Origin: a virus
DNA: 22,324 bases
Strand: one strand, 5' to 3'
IMG/VR virus record: IMGVR_UViG_3300010354_000745
Coordinates: 1-22,324 of that record
How positions within the stretch are numbered: the stretch's first letter is position 1; every line of letters starts with the position of its first letter. The position numbers and the translations under genes were made by a program. The notes below the pieces were generated by a model. It saw only the letters and a program-made list of their open reading frames with translations. It had not been told where the DNA came from and did not search any database. This document shows positions 1 through 7,050 of this stretch, one piece after another.

Positions 1-3000
1 CTACCATCAATGTTTGAACAACACCTTGAATCTGTGCTCTTGTAACTGCATCGTTAGGTTCAAATACGAAAGGACGAGCAGCAAGTGTTAACTGTCTACG
101 AGTATACGCAATTAAACGTGCAACATTAATTCTGTCTAATGCAGACTGTGAATCAAAACTAGTCTTGTTACCATAGTTTAATAGACCTTGACCAGTAAAG
201 AATACCATTGGATTAATAAAGTTTACATACAATGTATCACGTATACCTAAACGTGTCTTTGTTGTAATAAACTCACCTGTTGTACTATCTAAGTATCCAA
301 TACTTAATGCATTGTCAATAATACCTCTACGTGTACCAGCAGGAGCGAACCATGGATAAGCCAATTGGTCATTACGTATTATTGTACGTAACATCATATG
401 ACTTGATGGAACTGCAACTTCATTACCTGACAAGTCTGAAGCTAATCCACTTGGATAGAATAAGCCCATATAAGTATTGCGTGTGACTAAACCATTTTCA
501 CCAGTGCTTGTAGCACCTGCTGCGTTAGTAGCCCATGCCTGAATAGCTGTTGCTTGTTCTTCTAATCTCATTGGTGTGTCACCAACGATATAACCTGTTT
601 CTCCACGATCATTATTTAATACAACCATGTTAGGTTGTAGTTCTGGATAATTAGGTGTAGCAATTAAATTAAATGCATTATCTTCATCACGTATTGCTGT
701 ATTTGTGTCAATTACACTACGTAATGATTGAACTACCATATTGCGTTGTGCCTTGCGACCAGCAAACATAGCTCCATTACTTTGATTACCGCTTACTGTA
801 ACCCATGCATCTGTTTCTGTTGGCAATGTTTCATCAGGGAATGTTACACTGTTAAAATAATTTAATCTAAATTGTTTTACGTTGTATCCACTACGGCGTG
901 TATTCCACAATAACATTCCAGAAGGATATAATGCTGGACTAGGTGCATCTAAGTCAAGATAATTACTAGTCAATAATGACTTGATTGTTGGCACAGGATC
1001 ATCATAAGGATTTGTTGTTCCATTAGGTGCCCAACGTGCATCAGCAAATACTATACCAGTACTACTTACTTGATCTGTTGTATCAATTAATACCCATTGA
1101 TCTGTTGCGTTTGCATTTTCCCAACGATACATAACTGGATAATTTTCAAGTTCATTAGTATCAATCCATAAATCACCATACACTAATGGAGTTCCATCAC
1201 TTTGAACTGTAGGTTCACTAGCTTGACAAATAGGACCATTAGGATCTGTGAAATTTGTACCTGCTGCAGGGAAGCCAGAACTGTCATACGTTAGAGTTCT
1301 ATATCCTCTCCATTGACCATTATAATTTATCATAATGTCAACTTCATCATTTACACTATAGAACCAGTTTGTGTTATTAGCTGGCGCAACATTTGGTGCT
1401 GTTGTACTTGGTGTATATGTTAATGGATACCAATTAGTAAGTTGATGCCAATATGAAACTGTTGCTGTACCTGAAACAAATACTGCTGCTGTAATTGCAC
1501 CTGATGATACAGACACTACTTTAACTGTAATATCATTTGTACCACTAACGCCGCCTACGTCTGCTCCGTCTATTGTTACAATGTCTCCAACAGAATAGCC
1601 ACTACCACCGCTTGGATAACTTGTTCCTAATATATAATTTCCATAAGACTTAACAACATTAAAGGTTGCACCTGAACCAGGAGAACTTGTACTTGAAACA
1701 CCATTAAAAACAAAAGTAGTTGAAGGACCATAGTTAACACCAGGAGTAGTGTTTATGACAAAACCAAAATCATTCAGTAAACCAGTACTTGCCCCAGTGG
1801 CATAATTATGGTCATCTATAATTATAACTCCACCTTCAGTATGAGTGATAACAACTGCACCTTCTGAATTTACTTCAGCGGTTGTATATGGTATATTTGC
1901 ACTTTGCCATGCAAGAACAAAATCATTCGCATCATCGCCTGATGTTAAACTAACAGTATAAGCACCAGCACCTGAAGGTGTTAATGCGCTTGATCCTGGA
2001 GTTGAAATTTTAACGTATAAGTCCCCTGTAGTACCTGCTGTTGGAGACGTATCTGTTCCTGTAACGATAGTTGATCCAACTGAAGCTCTATAAAAATAAT
2101 ATATACTTGGTGTTGGGTCAGTTTGAGTTTCTGGATTACTAGACAATGCTAAATTGTCATAATTATATTGAGCATAAACAGTATTTTCAGGTATTGTTTG
2201 TCCGCCAGTTGAATCTAGTCCTGAACATGCTGCCCAATCTGATGTATATAAAGAAACAGTCTTTGCTCTCCAGCTTGCAAGAGCAGTGCTGTATTCAGAT
2301 ATTACAGGATTTAAACCTGTACCAGATGATCCAACTTTTAACCATACAGATCCAGTTGGTCTAGGTGATGGCTGACCAGTGGTCCATAATGGCATTTGTG
2401 CTGATGTGCCCCAAGCTAAAGATGGTTGGTAATATGTTCCAACACTTAAACCTAAGTCAGCAAGTACAGTACCTGTACTACTTACTATCTGTAAGTAATC
2501 ACTTTGTTCAGTAGTAAACATATAAATTGCTAGTTTACCACTTACATTGGCTGCGCTAAGTCCGCCGTAGCCCAAATTATTAATTTGAGTAGCTACCCCA
2601 CTAACTGTATCATTTGGTCCTGCTGGAACAGTAATAGTAAATTGAAATTGTCCGTTCCAACTAAAAACAATTGTATCACCCGGATCTAAATCAGGATTAG
2701 ATGCAGTTCCTTGTATGGTAGGCCAAGATTGCTTCCAATCTGTACTTCCAACTGCAACCCATACATTGTCGGGATCTTTATAAAAATATGTTTTTCTACC
2801 ATCTACTGGATCTTCGCCTTCATTATCCAAACTAATAACACAATAATCACCGATGTTACCAATTGATTGGTTTGGCTCATCACCTGTGAGATTAGAAACA
2901 TCATCAATTACAATAGGTAATTTGTTTGTAAATTTACCTGTTGTTTGATTAAATTCGTAGATACCCCATGTAGTAGTAGATGAATTCAACCAAAATGAAC

Positions 3001-3397
3001 CATTAGCAGGAGTACCTACAGGGCGTCCTGTCTGTCCAACTAAACTTGCAAGATCAATATCAGCACGTAGAATATACGCACGATTTGTAACCCCTAATAC
3101 ACTATAAGCTGCCAATAAACCATATTCGTTTAATTCATATCCTTGTATAGGAGTACCATTTGTAGTTGTATAGAAGAATGGTGTACCATATAAATTTACT
3201 AAGTCTCGTTGACTTGTTACAAGATATAACTTACCTGCATTAGCTGCTGTCGTAGCTTGTGCTACTCCATCGCCGGCAGCATTTGCTTTATTCTGTGCTG
3301 TTGCTAGTACAACTAGCGGAACTGAGTTTTGTGCGGCTGGAAGATATTGACTTTGGTCTGTGATTGTAACTTCTACGCCTGGAGATACTAATGCCAT
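1..3397 (-). CDS. 18: Tail sheath protein, gp18-like, giant, partial (3' end beyond window)
   Basis: Contractile tail sheath subunit that polymerises around the tail tube. Codons are open from ATG 3397 to the left edge (1132 residues visible, no stop). The N-terminus MALVSPGVEVTITDQS is the usual sheath opening. Residues from about 965 on match the conserved gp18 C-terminal part, including GLFYPSG, WFAPAGTRRG, LYVNFINP and FEPNDAVTRAQ. T4 gp18 has 659 residues, so this one is far larger. The excess lies at about residues 120-800 and is beta-rich, with repeated short modules of the type G-[DS]-[LFV]-[WY] (near residues 133, 349, 458 and 741), each followed by an aromatic strand. AAGGA lies 7 bases before the ATG, and a perfect late box lies 56 bases upstream. 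The family call is secure; the role of the insert is inference (surface-exposed decoration). Confidence 0.93.
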   Translation of the reverse strand, partial: MALVSPGVEVTITDQSQYLPAAQNSVPLVVLATAQNKANAAGDGVAQATTAANAGKLYLVTSQRDLVNLYGTPFFYTTTNGTPIQGYELNEYGLLAAYSVLGVTNRAYILRADIDLASLVGQTGRPVGTPANGSFWLNSSTTTWGIYEFNQTTGKFTNKLPIVIDDVSNLTGDEPNQSIGNIGDYCVISLDNEGEDPVDGRKTYFYKDPDNVWVAVGSTDWKQSWPTIQGTASNPDLDPGDTIVFSWNGQFQFTITVPAGPNDTVSGVATQINNLGYGGLSAANVSGKLAIYMFTTEQSDYLQIVSSTGTVLADLGLSVGTYYQPSLAWGTSAQMPLWTTGQPSPRPTGSVWLKVGSSGTGLNPVISEYSTALASWRAKTVSLYTSDWAACSGLDSTGGQTIPENTVYAQYNYDNLALSSNPETQTDPTPSIYYFYRASVGSTIVTGTDTSPTAGTTGDLYVKISTPGSSALTPSGAGAYTVSLTSGDDANDFVLAWQSANIPYTTAEVNSEGAVVITHTEGGVIIIDDHNYATGASTGLLNDFGFVINTTPGVNYGPSTTFVFNGVSSTSSPGSGATFNVVKSYGNYILGTSYPSGGSGYSVGDIVTIDGADVGGVSGTNDITVKVVSVSSGAITAAVFVSGTATVSYWHQLTNWYPLTYTPSTTAPNVAPANNTNWFYSVNDEVDIMINYNGQWRGYRTLTYDSSGFPAAGTNFTDPNGPICQASEPTVQSDGTPLVYGDLWIDTNELENYPVMYRWENANATDQWVLIDTTDQVSSTGIVFADARWAPNGTTNPYDDPVPTIKSLLTSNYLDLDAPSPALYPSGMLLWNTRRSGYNVKQFRLNYFNSVTFPDETLPTETDAWVTVSGNQSNGAMFAGRKAQRNMVVQSLRSVIDTNTAIRDEDNAFNLIATPNYPELQPNMVVLNNDRGETGYIVGDTPMRLEEQATAIQAWATNAAGATSTGENGLVTRNTYMGLFYPSGLASDLSGNEVAVPSSHMMLRTIIRNDQLAYPWFAPAGTRRGIIDNALSIGYLDSTTGEFITTKTRLGIRDTLYVNFINPMVFFTGQGLLNYGNKTSFDSQSALDRINVARLIAYTRRQLTLAARPFVFEPNDAVTRAQIQGVVQTLMV

Positions 3398-3452
3398 TTT
3401 GTTTTCCTTTATGTAAAATTGTGAGGTTTACCACCTGATAAATGCATAACAT

Positions 3453-3460
3453 TATTTATA
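3453..3460 (-). promoter_or_regulatory. T4-type late promoter for tail sheath
   Basis: Read on the minus strand this is TATAAATA, the full T4 late -10 element. The predicted start near 3447 gives a leader of about 50 bases that contains AAGGA before the sheath ATG. A weak AGGT/ACCT hairpin lies in the leader. Confidence 0.75.
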
Positions 3461-3488
3461 TAATATTAAAAAAAAGTCGGTATTAGTG

Positions 3489-3502
3489 AACCTTTAAAGG
3501 TT
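3489..3502. repeat. Perfect 14-bp palindrome upstream of a late box
   Basis: AACCTTTAAAGGTT is perfectly self-complementary with no loop. It ends 4 bases before the plus-strand late box at 3507 and lies in the divergent gap between the sheath and the zinc-finger gene. It could be a protein-binding site or chance in AT-rich DNA. Confidence 0.4.
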
Positions 3503-3506
3503 ACCA

Positions 3507-3514
3507 TATAAATA
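3507..3514 (+). promoter_or_regulatory. T4-type late promoter, leaderless arrangement
   Basis: Perfect TATAAATA, only 4 bases before the ATG at 3519. In T4 late promoters transcription starts about 6 bases after this box, so the mRNA would begin at or inside the start codon. Confidence 0.55.
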
Positions 3515-3518
3515 TAGT

Positions 3519-3860
3519 ATGCGACCTATATGCAAAACATGTAATAAAAACTTTTCTGCTGTAAATTATATACGTAATAAAAAAACATACTATAGAAGCA
3601 TTTGTGATGAATGTGGCAGAAACAAAAAGAAAAAAAAGCCGTTAAAACCCAAATGGCAAAAAAGCGGATACAAGAAAAAAACCACATGTGATATATGTGG
3701 TTTTAAAAGTTTATATCATACACAAACTACAGTATTTCATGTAGATGGTAATTTAGAAAACATTGAATTAACTAATTTACGGACTATTTGTTTAAACTGT
3801 GTTGAAGTAGTAAAACGCAAAGAAATTAAGTGGAAACGTGGAGACTTAGTAGTTGATTAA
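3519..3860 (+). CDS. Small zinc-finger, HNH-like protein
   Basis: 113 residues, very basic. Four cysteine pairs are visible: CKTC (5-8), CDEC (29-32), CDIC (57-60) and CLNC (91-94). The second half, with FHVDGN around residue 73 then NLRTICLNC, resembles the core of HNH/endonuclease VII-type nucleases, where a zinc-held fold presents a metal-binding H-x-D. A clear second catalytic His is not evident, so it may be a degenerate nuclease or a plain DNA/RNA-binding zinc protein. It is the only plus-strand gene between the sheath and gp14. Its 3' end overlaps the dNMP kinase 3' end by 35 bases, tail to tail. There is no Shine-Dalgarno; a late box abuts the ATG. The gene call is good, the function tentative. 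Confidence 0.7.
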   Translation: MRPICKTCNKNFSAVNYIRNKKTYYRSICDECGRNKKKKKPLKPKWQKSGYKKKTTCDICGFKSLYHTQTTVFHVDGNLENIELTNLRTICLNCVEVVKRKEIKWKRGDLVVD

Positions 3861-4470
3861 TTTTATCATGTAATTCAACAATTGTGCCATTATTGTTTAT
3901 ATAATGGTCGTAATTAAGACCAACACTTGAATACTCACTTGCATGTACTTTTTGTCTGCGTAATTCTTCTCTGCTTATAGCCCAAGACATATTTCCCCAT
4001 TCTCCCTTATTGAAGGCAACCGCAGCCTCATACCAGACTGGTCTAGGTCCTCGCTCTACTCTAATAGCTATTCCTCCTGATGATTTAATTGCTTGAACTT
4101 CGTTTGCAAATCTGCAATCAGTAATTACAATATCATCTTTAGCTTGTCTAAGTTTATTTTCAACACTTGCTACCCAAATGTCTTTATGAAAATGTTCTCT
4201 AAAAACGTCAGTACCCCAATGTTGTAATATCCATCTAGGAGTTATATCCATGCTCAAACGATTACTCCACCACTCGTCTTTTACTTCACGCCATTTTCTA
4301 CTTGATTTTGTGGTGCCTTCAAGTAGTTCACGATCCCAACCAAATACTGACGCAACTGCATCTTTTAAACTTGCAGCAAAACTTAATCGTTTAAATCCAT
4401 GATCTGTGACCAAATAATCTGCAATCGTGTCTTTTCCACTGCCTATAAATCCAGTTATACCTAGTATCAT
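3826..4470 (-). CDS. 1: Deoxynucleoside monophosphate kinase (gp1-like)
   Basis: Phosphorylates dNMPs to dNDPs for phage DNA synthesis, a cytosolic enzyme of the T4 nucleotide pathway. It has 214 residues (T4 gp1: 241). A Walker A P-loop GFIGSGKDT lies at residues 7-15. WILQHWGTDVFRE corresponds to the family's LQ-x-x-GT segment, and ITDCRFANEVQAIKSSGG to the D-x-RF-x-NE...GG segment. The start ATG has AGGA about 9 bases upstream. It follows gp13 on the same strand after a 64-base gap and converges on the zinc-finger gene. A nucleotide-metabolism gene is thus embedded between the structural genes gp13 and gp18. I found no convincing promoter of its own, so it may be carried on gp13 transcripts. 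Confidence 0.9.
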   Translation of the reverse strand: MILGITGFIGSGKDTIADYLVTDHGFKRLSFAASLKDAVASVFGWDRELLEGTTKSSRKWREVKDEWWSNRLSMDITPRWILQHWGTDVFREHFHKDIWVASVENKLRQAKDDIVITDCRFANEVQAIKSSGGIAIRVERGPRPVWYEAAVAFNKGEWGNMSWAISREELRRQKVHASEYSSVGLNYDHYINNNGTIVELHDKINQLLSLHVST

Positions 4471-4534
4471 ATAATAGTTCCTATCGATACTTATTGTACT
4501 GTAAAGATTGTATATAAAAAGTATATAGGGAAAA

Positions 4535-5332
4535 TTAGCCTTGTACCCAAGTCAATGGTTGGCTGTAATCTACATAACGTTTTAATTCATCTATTAATGA
4601 TTCTTGTAATGCTTTACCTTCAGCTTTCATAGCAGTACCATTTAATGAAGAACCTCCACCTGGACCTGCTATTGAATTAAATTTTTCACGTGCTTCACCA
4701 ATTGTTACTTTAAGTGTGCCGAGTATAAAATCACCAATCCAAACGCCAGCACCTGGATCTTGCAATAAGACAATCTCTGGTCTTTGTACGTCCGCCCAGA
4801 TCAATACACGTTCACCAGTGGCTTTAGGATCACGAACAATACGCAAGACTTTAGTTACTGGATCAAATGTATAAACAACATAACCACCAAACATACGTGC
4901 AGCTAACTCAATGTAACCAGCATAAAAATCATATGTTGCCATACCACCTGCATAGTTATAGTTCAATAAGTATGTGTTAAGAATAGCACTACTAAATGGA
5001 TCAAAACTGCTTGCACCAGGGCCTGTTTCTAAACCAATAGTTCTACGAAAGATAGAACGCACATTAATGATATCTTGAGGCAACGTGTAAGTGTCCACAT
5101 TCTTTATAACTGTCATTAGTATGTAAGATTCTGCGGTTGAGTTTTGCGCTCTTTGACGATATATTTTTATGGCGTAGTTATAAGCCGCTTCGTAGTGATC
5201 TGGATCTAACTCCAAATCAATCATACCATCACCTAAACGTAGGCGAATATTTTTAAATAATGCTTGTTTTAATTCGTCAAGTGTTAACCCTGACGGCGTA
5301 CTCAAAGGACTTGCTAGTACTGATGCGCTCAT
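4535..5332 (-). CDS. 13: Neck protein gp13-like (head completion)
   Basis: Head-completion/neck protein that with gp14 closes the filled head and joins it to the tail. It has 265 residues (T4 gp13: 309). The N-terminal LKQALFKNIRLRLGDG then ELDPDHYEAAYNYAIKIY parallels T4 gp13 LKDVILRRLG...ELTPDQIYDCIQRALELY. The end, ALQESLIDELKRYVDY...WVQG, parallels the T4 helical tail ending in LYLLDPPFGILVG. These comparisons are from memory, not a search. GGAG lies 6 bases before the ATG, inside one arm of a 13-bp inverted repeat that also holds the late promoter. It is separated from gp14 by two non-structural genes and by strand, unlike the contiguous 13-14-15 order in T4. Confidence 0.85.
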   Translation of the reverse strand: MSASVLASPLSTPSGLTLDELKQALFKNIRLRLGDGMIDLELDPDHYEAAYNYAIKIYRQRAQNSTAESYILMTVIKNVDTYTLPQDIINVRSIFRRTIGLETGPGASSFDPFSSAILNTYLLNYNYAGGMATYDFYAGYIELAARMFGGYVVYTFDPVTKVLRIVRDPKATGERVLIWADVQRPEIVLLQDPGAGVWIGDFILGTLKVTIGEAREKFNSIAGPGGGSSLNGTAMKAEGKALQESLIDELKRYVDYSQPLTWVQG

Positions 5333-5335
5333 AAA

Positions 5336-5366
5336 AAACTCCAGATAACTTATTTATCTGGAGTTT
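5336..5366 (-). terminator. Inverted repeat/terminator overlapping gp13 promoter and Shine-Dalgarno
   Basis: Thirteen-base arms 5336-5348 and 5354-5366 are perfect complements with a 5-base loop. On the minus strand the stem ends in GGAG followed by a run of T, as in an intrinsic terminator for transcription coming from MazG. The second RNA arm contains the GGAG used by gp13, so read-through RNA would hide it. Confidence 0.75.
5351..5358 (-). promoter_or_regulatory. T4-type late promoter for gp13, nested in the inverted repeat
   Basis: GATAAATA on the minus strand, one mismatch from TATAAATA. The predicted start is near 5345, between the two arms of the inverted repeat. Late RNA would therefore lack the first arm, cannot fold the hairpin, and leaves GGAG free about 6 bases before the gp13 ATG. 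Confidence 0.65.
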
Positions 5367-5374
5367 GTTCTTAT

Positions 5375-5788
5375 TTAAAGATCACCTTCTTTTCTATTCT
5401 CACTATAAAATGCATCAAAACTTCCGCCGGGATATCTTGCTTCAAGTTTCTTTACATTCTCTGCAATAACATCATTAGGATCGTATCCAAGTGCCCTACA
5501 AGCATTGATCCAATACCAAATGATATCACCGAGTTCACGCTTCATATGAAAACGATTTTCTTCATTGAAGGGTTTACCTTGAAATATCATTTTCTTTACA
5601 ATCTCATCAAACTCGCCACCTTCACTTGCTAAACCAACTGCGGCTGTCATCAATAAACTAATGTTTAGGTTTGGTTGATCGTCCAACTCTTGCAGCCGGC
5701 GGATCATAGCCGAAACATCATTGCTTGCTTCGCTGGTTACCGCTTCTACAAAGTCCTGATATTTGTTTAAGTCAATTTTTTGTGTCAT
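5375..5788 (-). CDS. MazG-like nucleotide pyrophosphohydrolase
   Basis: All-alpha NTP pyrophosphohydrolase of the MazG/dUTPase-2 superfamily. It hydrolyses (d)NTPs or related nucleotides and is a common phage auxiliary gene, especially in marine T4-like phages. It has 137 residues. The metal-binding pattern ExxE...ExxD is complete: E56/E59 in SEGGEFDE and E85/D88 in RELGDIIWYW. The preferred substrate cannot be told from sequence. The ATG overlaps the end of the upstream 385-aa gene by one base, with AAGG about 8 bases before it, so the two form one unit behind a sigma70 promoter. It ends 9 bases before the inverted-repeat terminator that precedes gp13. Confidence 0.88.
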   Translation of the reverse strand: MTQKIDLNKYQDFVEAVTSEASNDVSAMIRRLQELDDQPNLNISLLMTAAVGLASEGGEFDEIVKKMIFQGKPFNEENRFHMKRELGDIIWYWINACRALGYDPNDVIAENVKKLEARYPGGSFDAFYSENRKEGDL

Positions 5789-6945
5789 TAGAATGCCTTT
5801 AGAATAATAATATTTTCATTAAAGCGGCCGTTAGGCTTTGCAGCTACTGCTTTAATGTTGTCAAAGTATTTACGTGCAGCAGGTTTGCTGCCCATAATTT
5901 CTTTAATTTGCTCACCTGGTTTACGCAATGTTTTGATTTCACTTTTGTTTGCATCAAATCCAAGCAATGTGTTACCTTTAACAGTAAAGGATTTGCTATA
6001 CTCATCTGCAATATAATGATGCAGTTTTCGTTTGCCCGTGTCATATACCCACGCCTCACTTGCACCGTGCAACTTAGTAGGATGGATACTAACCAGTTCA
6101 AGTTTATTTGCAGGATCCTTAAATTCTTTGAGGTATTTAAGTTTGCTAACAATTTTCTCAACAGGTACAGCCTTGCGTTTGCGTGGTGCTTTGCTGGCTT
6201 TCTTAATAGAAATATAACTATTTAGGTCACCCAATACTTGTTCAATGTACTTGATAATATTTCTGACTTGAACCTTACCCAAATATGCATATGCCTCTTT
6301 GAGGTCTTTATCCTCACCTTGAGACAGTTCATCAAACTCAGTTTGTTTTCTTTTCCAAATTTCAACAATCAAAGGAATATGTTGTGGCATAACATTGAAT
6401 TTACTAACAATATCAACTACTTTGCCATTTACCTTACCTGTAGTGATAAAGTCATCAAACAAACCCTCAAGTTCGCCTGCGGCTTCACTTGCCTTTTCCT
6501 TCATTAGTTCTTGTACATTGGGACGATTACTTGGTTTTTCTTCTTTTTCTACAAGTTGCGGCTTTGCGACAACTTTAAGCAACCTACTGATTTCATTTTC
6601 AATTGTTGCTTCCTCATGCTCGGTCAATTCTAGACCTCTAAGTTTCATCCTAGCTAGCCAACACAAGGTCATCAAAAATTCTTTTTCATCTACTTTGCGT
6701 AGAATTTTAGCATCATTTGGTCGGTCGTGATGTTCACAATATTGTGCAAGCAATTCCTTAGCATCTTTCTTACCGTAAAAACGATTGTACCAAGTAAAAC
6801 TTCTTGCCAATGCAATCCTACGTTCAACTTCAATTGGCTGCAATGGGAAGAACGGTTCTTCTCCTAGATACTTAGTATCAGCATCACGCGGATTTAGTGC
6901 TTTAATAAAATGGTCACTAGTCTTTTTAGGCTTTCGAGTTGCCAT
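5788..6945 (-). CDS. Conserved-looking phage protein of unknown function, Lys-rich
   Basis: 385 residues, not assigned to a function. The start is taken as the ATG at 6945 because AGGAG lies 5 bases upstream; the frame also opens at an upstream TTG (6963) with no such site. The protein is charged and mostly helical. There is an acidic/basic mixed middle (residues about 115-225), a basic patch with APRKRK near residue 260, and a more beta-like C-terminal part containing SEAWVYDTGKRKLHHY. No catalytic motif, signal peptide or membrane segment is visible. It is the first gene after a consensus sigma70 promoter and is one-base-coupled to MazG. This points to early, host-polymerase expression and a role in takeover or nucleic acid metabolism rather than the virion. 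That is inference from context. Confidence 0.8.
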   Translation of the reverse strand: MATRKPKKTSDHFIKALNPRDADTKYLGEEPFFPLQPIEVERRIALARSFTWYNRFYGKKDAKELLAQYCEHHDRPNDAKILRKVDEKEFLMTLCWLARMKLRGLELTEHEEATIENEISRLLKVVAKPQLVEKEEKPSNRPNVQELMKEKASEAAGELEGLFDDFITTGKVNGKVVDIVSKFNVMPQHIPLIVEIWKRKQTEFDELSQGEDKDLKEAYAYLGKVQVRNIIKYIEQVLGDLNSYISIKKASKAPRKRKAVPVEKIVSKLKYLKEFKDPANKLELVSIHPTKLHGASEAWVYDTGKRKLHHYIADEYSKSFTVKGNTLLGFDANKSEIKTLRKPGEQIKEIMGSKPAARKYFDNIKAVAAKPNGRFNENIIILKAF

Positions 6946-6970
6946 AAACGCTCCTGTTAACAATACAAGT

Positions 6971-6999
6971 ATTATATATCAAAGTCCATTTATTGTCAA
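6971..6999 (-). promoter_or_regulatory. Consensus sigma70 promoter (early) for 385-aa gene and MazG
   Basis: On the minus strand TTGACA (6994-6999) and TATAAT (6971-6976) are both 6/6 consensus, with an exact 17-bp spacer. The predicted start near 6964 leaves about 19 bases, including AGGAG, before the ATG at 6945. It is the strongest host-type promoter seen in the window. Confidence 0.88.
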
Positions 7000-7023
7000 G
7001 TACTTTGAAGCTAATACTTTAGC

Positions 7024-7031
7024 GATAAATA
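7024..7031 (+). promoter_or_regulatory. T4-type late promoter for gp14-gp15
   Basis: GATAAATA, one mismatch from the late consensus, 19 bases before the ATG at 7051. It would give a leader of about 14 bases without a clear Shine-Dalgarno. It is back to back with the early sigma70 promoter on the other strand. Confidence 0.6.
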
Positions 7032-7050
7032 CACAATAGAGTTTTAAAAT

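Noticed and set aside
2146-2364. 72-residue plus-strand frame inside the sheath gene
   Set aside because: The sheath reading frame is continuous here and gives recognisable modules; the antisense frame is composition noise.
4471-4534. Possible own promoter for the dNMP kinase
   Set aside because: TACAAT-like -10 sequences occur, but no matching -35, MotA-type box or late box at acceptable spacing.
5844-6730. Several open frames of 60-110 residues on both strands
   Set aside because: They are shadows inside the 385-aa gene, which has a consensus promoter, a Shine-Dalgarno and sensible protein composition.
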